From a bacterium (lineage in GTDB: Bacteria; Bacillota; Clostridia; Oscillospirales; Oscillospiraceae), in assembly GCA_004562395.1 (NCBI GenBank), contig SFQY01000005.1, forward strand, positions 1 through 34,263: a stretch of 34,263 bases of DNA, read 5' to 3'. Shown piece after piece: positions 1 to 6,377 of this stretch. A program made the translations under genes and the position numbers. The notes below the pieces were generated by a model that was not told where the DNA came from, searched no databases, and saw only the letters and a list, made by a program, of their open reading frames with translations. How positions within the stretch are numbered: the first letter of the stretch is position 1; each line of letters starts with the position of its first letter.

Positions 1-62
1 TTTTTAACGAAATGCATACAAATATGGAACATATCGCCGTTCCTCATCCGCCCCAGTGTGCG

Positions 63-148
63 CACTGGGGCACCTTCCCCCCGGGGGAAGGTATTGTGCA
101 GCCGACATCCCCACAAATTCCAATTTACCGCTCTGCTGAGCAATGTCG
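63..148 (+). repeat. Intergenic palindromic repeat, copy 1 (upstream of rpoD)
   Basis: This stretch matches 1911-1994 over roughly 85 bases with scattered substitutions. Shared parts are CACTGGGGCACC, the C6/G5 palindrome with ACCTT/AAGGT arms at 72-92, GTGCAGC, ACAAATTCCA and GCTGAGCAATG. A second stem, CCCCAGTG at 51-58 with CACTGGGG at 63-70, precedes it. It contains no convincing gene. It looks like a non-coding, REP- or MITE-like dispersed repeat; the family name is not known to me. Confidence 0.75.
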
Positions 149-372
149 AAAAGGACATTGCAAAAAATACGTTTAAAAGCTTCGGCTGTTTGAACCAGCC
201 GCTTTCGTATGGGAAATTGGCACCGTTTCTCAAACGGGCGCGGTATGGGTGTGTGAAAACACAGATTTTGCCAAAAGGAAAACCGTATGGTTTCGCAAAT
301 TCAGGGGAAAACTGTCCCCGGAAGCAGAAAATTTCGGACAGGGGCGGCAATCCGGGAAAAAATCCGAAATTT
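140..372 (+). other. Train of consecutive small hairpins upstream of the rpoD promoter
   Basis: Seven perfect inverted repeats follow one another without overlap: 140-147/154-161 (GCAATGTC), 184-188/196-200 (GGCTG), 223-228/232-237 (CCGTTT), 250-254/259-263 (TGTGT, GAAA loop), 278-282/287-291 (AAACC), 304-308/315-319 (GGGGA) and 329-338/363-372 (AAATTTCGGA). Centres of the hairpins from 223 to 319 are about 27 bases apart. The last ends four bases before the rpoD -35 box. No start codon with a ribosome binding site opens a believable gene here. The region may be a structured RNA, a protein-binding site array or remnants of repeats; function unknown. Confidence 0.55.
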
Positions 373-376
373 ACCC

Positions 377-405
377 TTGTCAACGGGAAAAAAACGGGGT
401 ATAGT
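377..405 (+). promoter_or_regulatory. SigA-type promoter of rpoD
   Basis: TTGTCA at 377-382 and TATAGT at 400-405 are separated by 17 bases, a near-consensus housekeeping promoter. It lies about 50 bases before the rpoD start and fits autoregulation of the vegetative sigma factor. Confidence 0.8.
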
Positions 406-458
406 TTAACAGCATGAGAAATAATCGAATTTTACATAGAAAAAAGAGGGGTAGTGCC

Positions 459-1607
459 ATGAGTACACAGAAGAAGCCCGCCAAGGCCAATCTCGAGGAC
501 GTTCAGGCCGCGCTGCAGGCCCTGATCACCCAGGGCAAGAAGGACGGCATGATCCGTGCCGCCGACCTGAACGCGCAGCTGGAAAAGATGCAGCTGACGC
601 CTGAGAAAATTGAAGAGATCTATGACCGCTTTGACGCCATGGGCATCCAGGTGGTCACCGCTGACCTGGAGCTGGATCTGGGTGACGACGATCTGGGACT
701 GGATCCTGACGGAGATATCGACCTCAACGGCCTGGACGAAGAGGAACTGGTGGATCCTGTGGATCTGGCTGCCGAATACAGCCTGGACGATCCCGTCCGG
801 ATGTACCTGAAGGAGATCGGACAGGTAAAGCTCCTGTCCGCCGATGAGGAAGTGGAGCTGGCCAAGCGGATCTCCGAGGGGGATCAGGAGGCCAAAAACA
901 AGCTGACGGAGGCCAACCTCCGGCTGGTGGTGTCCATTGCCAAGAAGTATTCCGGCCGCGGGCTGCACATCCTGGACCTGATTCAGGAGGGCAACACGGG
1001 TCTCATCCGGGCTGTGGACAAATTTGACTGGACAAAGGGAAACAAATTCTCTACATATGCCACCTGGTGGATCCGTCAGGCCATTACCCGGGCCATCGCG
1101 GACCAGGCCCGGACCATCCGGGTGCCGGTGCATATGGTAGAGGTCATCAACAAGGCCACCCGCTGCAACCGCAAGCTGGTGCAGGAGCTGGGCCGGGAGC
1201 CTACCGTGGAGGAGATCGCCGCGGAGCTGAATCTGCCCGTGGAGAAGATCATCGAGGCCAACCGCACCGCTGCCGATACCCTGAGCCTGGACACCCCTGT
1301 GGGTGACGAGGAGGATACCTCCATTGGCTCCTTCGTGGAGGACGAGCGGACCCCCGGTCCCGCCGACGCCACCTCCAACGCCCTGCTGGCCGAGGCCCTG
1401 AAGGAAATTCTGGATACCCTCACCGAGCGGGAGGCCGACGTGCTGAGAATGCGCTTCGGCATGTACGACGGCCGGACCCATACTCTGGAGGAGGTGGGCC
1501 AGATCTTCGGCGTCACCCGGGAGCGGATCCGCCAGATCGAAAACAAGGCCATCCGGAAGCTCCGCCATCCCAGCCGCGCGAAAAAGATCCGGGACTTCTA
1601 CTGCTGA
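459..1607 (+). CDS. rpoD: RNA polymerase primary sigma factor SigA/RpoD (sigma-70)
   Basis: This is the vegetative sigma factor that directs RNA polymerase to -35/-10 promoters. It has 382 residues, about the usual length for Firmicutes SigA. In order it shows a short region 1.1, an acidic linker rich in Asp and Glu, region 1.2 (DPVRMYLKEIG), region 2 with NLRLVVSIAKKY, DLIQEGNTGL and the -10-recognition segment FSTYATWWIRQAITRAI, region 3 (RVPVHMVE onward), and region 4 ending in the -35-binding helix VTRERIRQIE and AIRKLRHP. An in-frame ATG at 414 would add 15 residues, but the ATG at 459 has AGAGGGG eight bases upstream and begins the family's usual N-terminus. No dnaG lies directly upstream, unlike the common dnaG-rpoD operon: 458 bases of repeats and hairpins precede it instead. 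Confidence 0.97.
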   Translation: MSTQKKPAKANLEDVQAALQALITQGKKDGMIRAADLNAQLEKMQLTPEKIEEIYDRFDAMGIQVVTADLELDLGDDDLGLDPDGDIDLNGLDEEELVDPVDLAAEYSLDDPVRMYLKEIGQVKLLSADEEVELAKRISEGDQEAKNKLTEANLRLVVSIAKKYSGRGLHILDLIQEGNTGLIRAVDKFDWTKGNKFSTYATWWIRQAITRAIADQARTIRVPVHMVEVINKATRCNRKLVQELGREPTVEEIAAELNLPVEKIIEANRTAADTLSLDTPVGDEEDTSIGSFVEDERTPGPADATSNALLAEALKEILDTLTEREADVLRMRFGMYDGRTHTLEEVGQIFGVTRERIRQIENKAIRKLRHPSRAKKIRDFYC

Positions 1608-1630
1608 GAAAGAAAGCAATCCAAAAAATG

Positions 1631-1662
1631 ACAGCGGACCTGAAAAAAGGTCCGCTGTTTTG
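1631..1662 (+). terminator. Intrinsic terminator of rpoD
   Basis: A 10-bp perfect stem (ACAGCGGACC at 1631-1640 with GGTCCGCTGT at 1649-1658) has an A-rich loop and is followed by a short T run. It lies 23 bases after the rpoD stop. Confidence 0.85.
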
Positions 1663-1814
1663 CGTGTGGAGGGGCAGGAAGGCAGCAGGGCAAAGCCGTG
1701 ACGGATGAGAGAAAAACATGGAGATTTCCACAGAAGTTACGAGAAAGAGGAATGTGCTTATCGGCTTGGCTCGGTTGACCAATAAATTGGTGTTTGTATA
1801 GATGACGGCGGAAC

Positions 1815-1994
1815 AATACCTTCCCCCGGGGGGAAGGGGGACCGCGAAGCGGTGGATGAGGAATGGCGATACCTTACCATTCGCAATGCCGTTAATTTAA
1901 ACGGTACAGACACTGGGGCACCTTCCCCCCGGGGGAAGGTATGGTGCAGCGCATCTCTACAAATTCCATTTTATCGGGTAGCTGAGCAATGGCG
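1815..1994 (+). repeat. Intergenic palindromic repeat, copy 2 (downstream of rpoD)
   Basis: This fills most of the gene-free interval between rpoD and the CDF gene. The part at 1911-1994 aligns with 63-148. The part before it holds a CCTTCCCCC/GGGGGAAGG palindrome near 1820-1837, ACCGC-GAA-GCGGT at 1841-1853 and GATGAGGAATGGCGATA, whose reverse complement resembles bases 34-50. The two copies therefore bracket rpoD, with their outer halves in different arrangements. I see nothing gene-like in 1663-1814. Confidence 0.7.
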
Positions 1995-2059
1995 ATAAGC
2001 ACAAAGAGGAATTTTTCAATATTTTCCCCTTTTTCCTGGGGCGGAGGGAGCCGTGGGGG

Positions 2060-3232
2060 TTATTCAAAGGCTGTGCTGTCGAAGGTGATCCGGACGTGGT
2101 AGACCCGCTGGGATTCGGCGTTCAGGACCTCCTCCACGGTCTGGCGGATTTCTTCCTCCCGGCCCCGGAGGTCGCTGGGAAGGGCCACGTCAAAGACCAG
2201 ATTCATATGCTTGCGGCCCTGGACCATCCGGAAGTCATGGAGCCGCAGCCGGGGGTCCCGGCTCTGAAGCAGACAGCTCACCCGGTCCTTCAGGGCCGTC
2301 AGGGCCGGGTCGTCGGTAACCACAGGGTCGTAGTGGATCACAAGATGTACATTGTGGCTGCGCAGGCACTCCCGCTCCATGTCGTCGATCAGCTCGTGGC
2401 ATTCCAGGGGATCCTCCCGGTAATCCATCTCCACATGAATGCTGGCAAACCGCTGCCCCGGGCCGTAGTCGTGGACCATCAGGTCATGATAGCCCAGGAC
2501 CTTGGGCTGCCGGGCGATGTAGTCCACGATCTTCTGCCGCAGCTCCGGATCCGCGCCCTGGCCCAGCAGGGGAGAGACGGTGTCCCGGGCCAGGTTCCAG
2601 CCGCTGTAAAGGATAAAGGCGGCAACGCCCAGGCCGAAGAAGCCGTCCACCCGGATGTCCCAGACCTGCTCGATCACCGAAGCCAGCAGGACGGCGGCGG
2701 TGGCCACACAGTCGTTGCGGCTGTCGGCGGCGGTGGCCATCAGGGTGGTAGAATCGATCCGTTTTCCCAGCCCCCGGTTGAACAGGTACATCCACAGCTT
2801 CACGGCGATGGAGGCGATCAGCACCCCGGCGGCCGCTAGGGAAAACTCCACCGGTGTGGGATGGAAGATCTTCTCCACGGAGGTCTTCACCAGCTCCATG
2901 CCGATGACCAGGATCAGCGCCGCCACCGCCAGGCCGCTGAGGTACTCCGCCCGGGCATGGCCGAAGGGATGCTCTTCGTCCGCGGGCTTATCCGCCAGCC
3001 GGAAGCCCACCAGGGTCACAATGGACCCGGAGGCGTCGGAGAGGTTGTTCAGGGCATCGGCGGTGATGGAGACGGAGCCGGTGAGAAAGCCCACCAGCAG
3101 CTTCCCGGCAAACAGAAGCAGGTTGCAGCAGATCCCTACCAGACCGGACAGGCGGCCGATGGCGGCCCGGACCCGGCTGTCAGCGGTATCCTGATAGTTC
3201 TTTACGAATAAGCGAAGCAGCAGGTTTGTCAT
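2060..3232 (-). CDS. Cation diffusion facilitator (CDF) exporter, manganese-type signature
   Basis: This inner-membrane metal/proton antiporter exports divalent cations from the cytoplasm. It has 390 residues, with transmembrane helices in roughly the first 220 and a soluble C-terminal region with typical CDF cytoplasmic-domain sequence (HDLMVHDYGPG and HVEMDYRE). The transport site can be read directly: N62-x3-D66 in TM2 and D170-x3-D174 in TM5. From family knowledge, Asp-rich (N/D)xxxD plus DxxxD sites mark Mn2+ transporters of the MntE type, whereas Zn2+ transporters carry His at these positions; Mn2+ specificity is therefore an inference. The C-terminal part is long, with a second segment after about residue 300. 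The start at 3232 has GGAGGA upstream; the frame extends to 3361, but that extension covers the leader hairpin and is unlikely to be translated. Confidence 0.9.
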   Translation of the reverse strand: MTNLLLRLFVKNYQDTADSRVRAAIGRLSGLVGICCNLLLFAGKLLVGFLTGSVSITADALNNLSDASGSIVTLVGFRLADKPADEEHPFGHARAEYLSGLAVAALILVIGMELVKTSVEKIFHPTPVEFSLAAAGVLIASIAVKLWMYLFNRGLGKRIDSTTLMATAADSRNDCVATAAVLLASVIEQVWDIRVDGFFGLGVAAFILYSGWNLARDTVSPLLGQGADPELRQKIVDYIARQPKVLGYHDLMVHDYGPGQRFASIHVEMDYREDPLECHELIDDMERECLRSHNVHLVIHYDPVVTDDPALTALKDRVSCLLQSRDPRLRLHDFRMVQGRKHMNLVFDVALPSDLRGREEEIRQTVEEVLNAESQRVYHVRITFDSTAFE

Positions 3233-3257
3233 AATGTCTCCTCCAGAACGGGGTATT

Positions 3258-3312
3258 TTGGGGCTTTTTTCAACTCTACTGCCGGTAGAATCCCCAATTC
3301 TACCGGCAGTAG
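3258..3312 (-). promoter_or_regulatory. Leader hairpin with possible pseudoknot in front of the CDF gene
   Basis: A perfect 15-bp inverted repeat (3276-3290 with 3298-3312; arm CTACTGCCGGTAGAA) encloses a seven-base loop. On the transcribed minus strand the loop reads TTGGGGA, and CCCCAA lies 12 bases downstream (plus 3258-3263), so a six-base-pair loop-to-downstream pairing is possible. It falls within the transcript predicted from the promoter at 3412-3440. It could be an RNA switch or, as DNA, an operator serving both divergent genes. I could not match it to the yybP-ykoY Mn2+ riboswitch. Confidence 0.5.
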
Positions 3313-3411
3313 GGGTACGCTGCCGGAAAATTCTCCCGGAAATGGCGTGACTTTGCGCCATGGATAAGATATGATAATCCTGTTCTCTCTGTTCCTGTGA
3401 GTTTAACGGTT

Positions 3412-3440
3412 ATTATAGCGCGGAACGGGGATCCTGTCTA
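3412..3440 (-). promoter_or_regulatory. Promoter of the CDF gene
   Basis: On the minus strand TAGACA (3440-3435) and TATAAT (3417-3412) are spaced by 17 bases. Transcription from here would give a leader of about 170 bases ahead of the CDF start. The site lies just upstream of the divergent degV start. Confidence 0.65.
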
Positions 3441-3465
3441 TTTCTTTTTTTCGGAGTGTGAAACT

Positions 3466-4326
3466 ATGAGCTATCAAATCATTACCGATTCCTGCTGCGA
3501 CTTTCCCAACGGGACCTATGCCGGGCTGAAGCTGGTGAAGGTCCCTCTGAGCGTGGAGTTCCGGGGGCAGGTCTATGACGATAAAAACGATGACAGTCTG
3601 AAGGAAATGTATGACGGCCTCCGGGCCGGCGAGTCTGCCAAAACCTCCGCCATCAATCCCGACCGCTGGGCCAGGGCTATGGAGGGCGTGCTGGCCGCCG
3701 GTGAGGACGTGCTGGTAATGGCCTTCTCATCGGGCCTTTCCACCACCTACCAGTCTGCGGTGATCGCCGCGGAGGAGCTGCGGGAAAAGTATCCCGAGCG
3801 AAAGATCTTTGTGGTGGACACCCTGTCCGCCTCCATGGGCCAGGGGCTGCTGGTATGGTACGCCTGCCGCAAGCGGGACGAGGGTATGCCCCTGGAGGAG
3901 CTGTACGCCTGGGCGGAGGACGCCAAGCTGCATCTGTGCCACTGGTTCACCGTGGACGATCTGATGTATCTGAAGCGGGGCGGACGGATCAGCGCTGCCA
4001 CCGCCGTGGTGGGCACCATGCTGCAGATCAAGCCCGTGCTGCACATGGACGACGAGGGACACCTCATCAGCATGGCCAAGGCCCGGGGCCGGAAGGCCTC
4101 CATCGACGCCCTGGTCCGGAAGGTGGGAGAGCTGGGACAAGACTATGACAACAGCACCATGTTCATCTCCCACGGCGACTGCCTGGAGGATGCCGAGTAT
4201 CTGGCATCTCAGCTCCGGGAAAAGTGCGGCGCCAAGGAAGTGATCATCAGCTACGTAGGCGCGGTCATCGGCTCCCACTCCGGCCCCGGTACCGTGGCCC
4301 TGTTCTTCCTGGGCAAGCACCGCTGA
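3466..4326 (+). CDS. DegV family fatty-acid-binding protein
   Basis: DegV proteins bind long-chain fatty acids; in Gram-positive bacteria related FakB proteins present fatty acid to a FakA kinase for phosphorylation, but no fakA homologue is in this window, so the role here is not fixed. The 286-residue product has the typical features: an N-terminal ITDSCCDFP strand-loop, KTSAINPDRW (the TS-x-x-P-type lipid-binding segment), FSSGLSTTYQSA, DTLSASMGQGLLVW, YLKRGGRIS, IKPVLHMDDEGHL and the C-terminal GSHSGPGTVALFFLG. The ATG at 3466 has GGAG ten bases upstream; the frame runs back to 3397, but that part is out of family. The gene is divergent from the CDF gene and ends just before an inverted-repeat element. 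Confidence 0.9.
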   Translation: MSYQIITDSCCDFPNGTYAGLKLVKVPLSVEFRGQVYDDKNDDSLKEMYDGLRAGESAKTSAINPDRWARAMEGVLAAGEDVLVMAFSSGLSTTYQSAVIAAEELREKYPERKIFVVDTLSASMGQGLLVWYACRKRDEGMPLEELYAWAEDAKLHLCHWFTVDDLMYLKRGGRISAATAVVGTMLQIKPVLHMDDEGHLISMAKARGRKASIDALVRKVGELGQDYDNSTMFISHGDCLEDAEYLASQLREKCGAKEVIISYVGAVIGSHSGPGTVALFFLGKHR

Positions 4327-4328
4327 GA

Positions 4329-4534
4329 TAAGAGGCTGTCTCCCCAGGGAATCGTTTCCTCAAATCCTGCAAAAAACTGTCATTCCCACGCCATCCGGCA
4401 GGATGGCGTGGGAATCCGTTTTTCTTAACAATGCCGATCATGGGAACATTTCAAAGGGGAAACGGATTGCGAACCAGTGACCGAAGTCGCTGGTTCGCAA
4501 GGACAGTTCTTTTGCTTTTGTGAGACAGCCCTTT
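4329..4534 (-). mobile_element. MITE-like element, copy 1 (GGCTGTCTC termini)
   Basis: The element has terminal inverted repeats (GAGGCTGTCTC at the left and GTGAGACAGCCC at the right) and no reading frame of its own. Its interior holds two long palindromes: 4382-4396/4401-4415 (15 bp, followed by CCGTTTTTC) and 4467-4477/4490-4500 (11 bp, extendable inward). The reverse complement of this element aligns along its whole length with 30851-31081, so the two copies are in opposite orientations. Position 2 bases after the degV stop means the first palindrome can serve as the degV terminator. A non-autonomous transposon relic is inferred; no transposase is present. Confidence 0.75.
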
Positions 4535-4573
4535 ATGGGCGCGGCGGGCAGGGATCCCATTGTCCTGCGGGGA

Positions 4574-4984
4574 TTATTTTTTGACTTTTTTCAGGGCGGA
4601 CAGGCTGACCATCAGCAGGCAGGCCCAGAGGAAGAGGCTCAGCACCCAGTAGCCGCTGCAGACCATGGGGCTGGACACGATCACCAGAATCCAGTAGAGC
4701 AGGTCCCCCAGGGTTTCCGACCGGAGGGCACACAGAAAATTCAGCACCAGCAGCACCAGAGTCAGCCCCAAAGACAGGGCCGACAGGTTCCGGACCAGCT
4801 TCAGTACGGCCATGTCCCTTCCCTTCACCGCCCGGTGCAGGATCAGAGCCGGGGGAACAAAGAAGGCCAGAGACGCCGCTGTCAGGATCACCCGCACCGG
4901 GCCCGTGGGCTCCGGGATAAAACCCAGTCCCGCGCACACAATAAACAGACCGCCCCACAGGGCGAAGAGGGTTTTTAAATTCAT
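4574..4984 (-). CDS. Small four-helix membrane protein, unknown function
   Basis: I do not recognise this 136-residue protein. It is almost entirely hydrophobic, with about four transmembrane segments: residues near 5-22 (LFALWGGLFIVCAGLGF), 30-48, 66-86 (LSALSLGLTLVLLVLNFL) and 108-130 (YWVLSLFLWACLLMVSL), then a lysine-rich cytoplasmic tail ending KKVKK. The start is well supported by AGGAGG seven bases upstream. It stands alone on the minus strand between the inverted-repeat element and the divergent nrdR promoter, so context gives no hint of its job. Confidence 0.75.
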   Translation of the reverse strand: MNLKTLFALWGGLFIVCAGLGFIPEPTGPVRVILTAASLAFFVPPALILHRAVKGRDMAVLKLVRNLSALSLGLTLVLLVLNFLCALRSETLGDLLYWILVIVSSPMVCSGYWVLSLFLWACLLMVSLSALKKVKK

Positions 4985-5064
4985 GGAAGACCTCCTGAAG
5001 GGTTTTCCTTATTCTACCCGAAGAAAAAGCAAATGGCAACCCTTTTCTGTCGCGGAAAAAAAGC

Positions 5065-5093
5065 TGGACAGTGGAGGAACAATCTGGTATAAT
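5065..5093 (+). promoter_or_regulatory. Promoter of nrdR
   Basis: TGGACA at 5065-5070 and a consensus TATAAT at 5088-5093 are 17 bases apart, and TG precedes the -10 box (extended -10, TGGTATAAT). It lies 36 bases before the nrdR start. Confidence 0.85.
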
Positions 5094-5128
5094 ATAAGAA
5101 TAATCTGCGAAAAGGGAGTGGATTTGCT

Positions 5129-5584
5129 ATGAAGTGTCCGTTTTGCGGCGATCAGGAAAGCAAAGTCGTGGATTCCCGCCACAGTGAGGATGGGCTGAGC
5201 ATCCGCCGCCGCCGGGAGTGCATGGGCTGTCAGCGCCGGTTTACCACCTATGAGATGGTGGAGAGTCTGCCCATCATTGTGGTAAAGCGCGACGGCTCCC
5301 ATCAGAGCTTTGACCGCAACAAGATCCTCAATTCCATGATCCGGGCTTTCGACAAGCGGAAGGTGGATGTCAACGACCTGGACCGGATCACAACGGAGAT
5401 CGAGCAGAGCATACAGAACACCCTGGAGCGGGAGATCACCACCGACAAGATCGGTGAAATGGTCATGGAGCGCTTGAAGCCCTTGGACGAGGTGGCCTAC
5501 ATCCGCTTCGCTTCCATCTACCACCGGTTCCAGGATGCGGGCAGCTTCATGCGGGAGATCAGCAAATTCCTGGAGGAAAAATAA
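5129..5584 (+). CDS. nrdR: Transcriptional repressor NrdR
   Basis: NrdR represses ribonucleotide reductase genes when dATP/ATP levels signal sufficient deoxynucleotides. The 151-residue length is normal. The N-terminal zinc ribbon uses C3, C6, C31 and C34, with the basic RRRRECMGCQRRF segment that contacts DNA. The ATP-cone follows (VVKRDGSHQSFDRNKI at about 51-66) and the protein ends with YIRFASIYHRFQD typical of the family. AAAGGGAG precedes the ATG. The stop codon overlaps the start of the next gene by one base, so the two are probably translationally coupled. No nrd genes lie in the window. Confidence 0.96.
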   Translation: MKCPFCGDQESKVVDSRHSEDGLSIRRRRECMGCQRRFTTYEMVESLPIIVVKRDGSHQSFDRNKILNSMIRAFDKRKVDVNDLDRITTEIEQSIQNTLEREITTDKIGEMVMERLKPLDEVAYIRFASIYHRFQDAGSFMREISKFLEEK

Positions 5585-6153
5585 TGACGACTACCCCAAC
5601 CGAGATTCTTCAGACCGCCGCCGCAGCTCTGGAGACCACCGCCCCGGCGGCTGTGGATCCTACGGCGGCTACGGAAGCCGGACTGAGTGTGGAGTCCCTC
5701 AAAAGTCTGATGGATTCCTTTGACCCGGCGGCGCTGCTGCCGGAGCTGGACAAGGTTTTCGGCAGCCTGGCCACGGTCTGCCGCGTGGCTGTGATGATCG
5801 GCCCCGTGGTGCTGCTGGTGCTGGGCCTTGCCTACCTGTTCCTGTCCCCCAAGGAGGCCAATTACTATTTTGGCTACCGGTGCTATTTCGGCATGGGCAG
5901 CGTCCACGCCTGGCGGTTTACCCAGCGTCTGGCGGGGGCGGTGCTGGGAGGACTGGGCCTGATCCTCACCGTGATCATGCTGCTGATTTCCGGCGGCTTT
6001 GCCTCCATGGAGGTGACGGCCATGGTCTGGCGGGCCGTTTCCTGCCTGGTCTGGGAAGCTGTCCTGGCGCTGCTGGCCACGCTGGCCATCAACCTGGCCG
6101 CCGCGGTCCGGTTTGACCGCAAGGGCGAATACCGAAACCGGAAGTCCAAATGA
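5584..6153 (+). CDS. SdpI-like membrane protein
   Basis: This 189-residue protein starts with an Ala/Thr-rich, probably disordered segment (about 1-60), then has transmembrane helices near 63-86, 115-138 and 145-172 and a basic tail (FDRKGEYRNRKSK). Between the first two helices is FGYRCYFGMGSVHAWRFTQR, which resembles the GYRTxxSmxxxxxWxxAnr signature of the SdpI family. SdpI in Bacillus gives immunity to the SdpC toxin, but most family members have no known role and immunity is not claimed here. The start overlaps the nrdR stop (TAATG), and GGAGG inside the nrdR end serves as ribosome binding site. The assignment rests on that one motif and on topology. Confidence 0.65.
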   Translation: MTTTPTEILQTAAAALETTAPAAVDPTAATEAGLSVESLKSLMDSFDPAALLPELDKVFGSLATVCRVAVMIGPVVLLVLGLAYLFLSPKEANYYFGYRCYFGMGSVHAWRFTQRLAGAVLGGLGLILTVIMLLISGGFASMEVTAMVWRAVSCLVWEAVLALLATLAINLAAAVRFDRKGEYRNRKSK

Positions 6154-6157
6154 CCCA

Positions 6158-6207
6158 CGTCCCCTGTACGGACCGGCGAAAACCGGACTTTACAGGGGAC
6201 GTTTTTT
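6158..6207 (+). terminator. Intrinsic terminator of nrdR and the SdpI-like gene
   Basis: An 11-bp perfect stem (CGTCCCCTGTA at 6158-6168 with TACAGGGGACG at 6191-6201) contains a smaller inner stem and is followed by TTTTTT. Confidence 0.9.
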
Positions 6208-6264
6208 CGAAGAGGCCGGATCGGCCCCGCCCTTGTATGAAAGCTTGAAATGGCAGGGTTTTTC

Positions 6265-6293
6265 TTGCTATTTTTCCCCGGGGAGATTATAAT
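6265..6293 (+). promoter_or_regulatory. Promoter of ppaC
   Basis: TTGCTA at 6265-6270 and TATAAT at 6288-6293 are separated by 17 bases. The predicted leader to the GTG start at 6378 is about 80 bases. Confidence 0.8.
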
Positions 6294-6377
6294 AACCCCA
6301 AGACGGAAAAGCCCGGACGTTCCGGCGCTTTCTTGGAAGGATCGACACCGGCCGAGGCCGATGAGGAGGTATCATTC

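Noticed and set aside
58..417. A 119-codon open frame upstream of rpoD
   Set aside because: It runs through the palindromic repeat and the hairpin train, has no good ribosome binding site, overlaps the rpoD promoter and encodes nothing recognisable.
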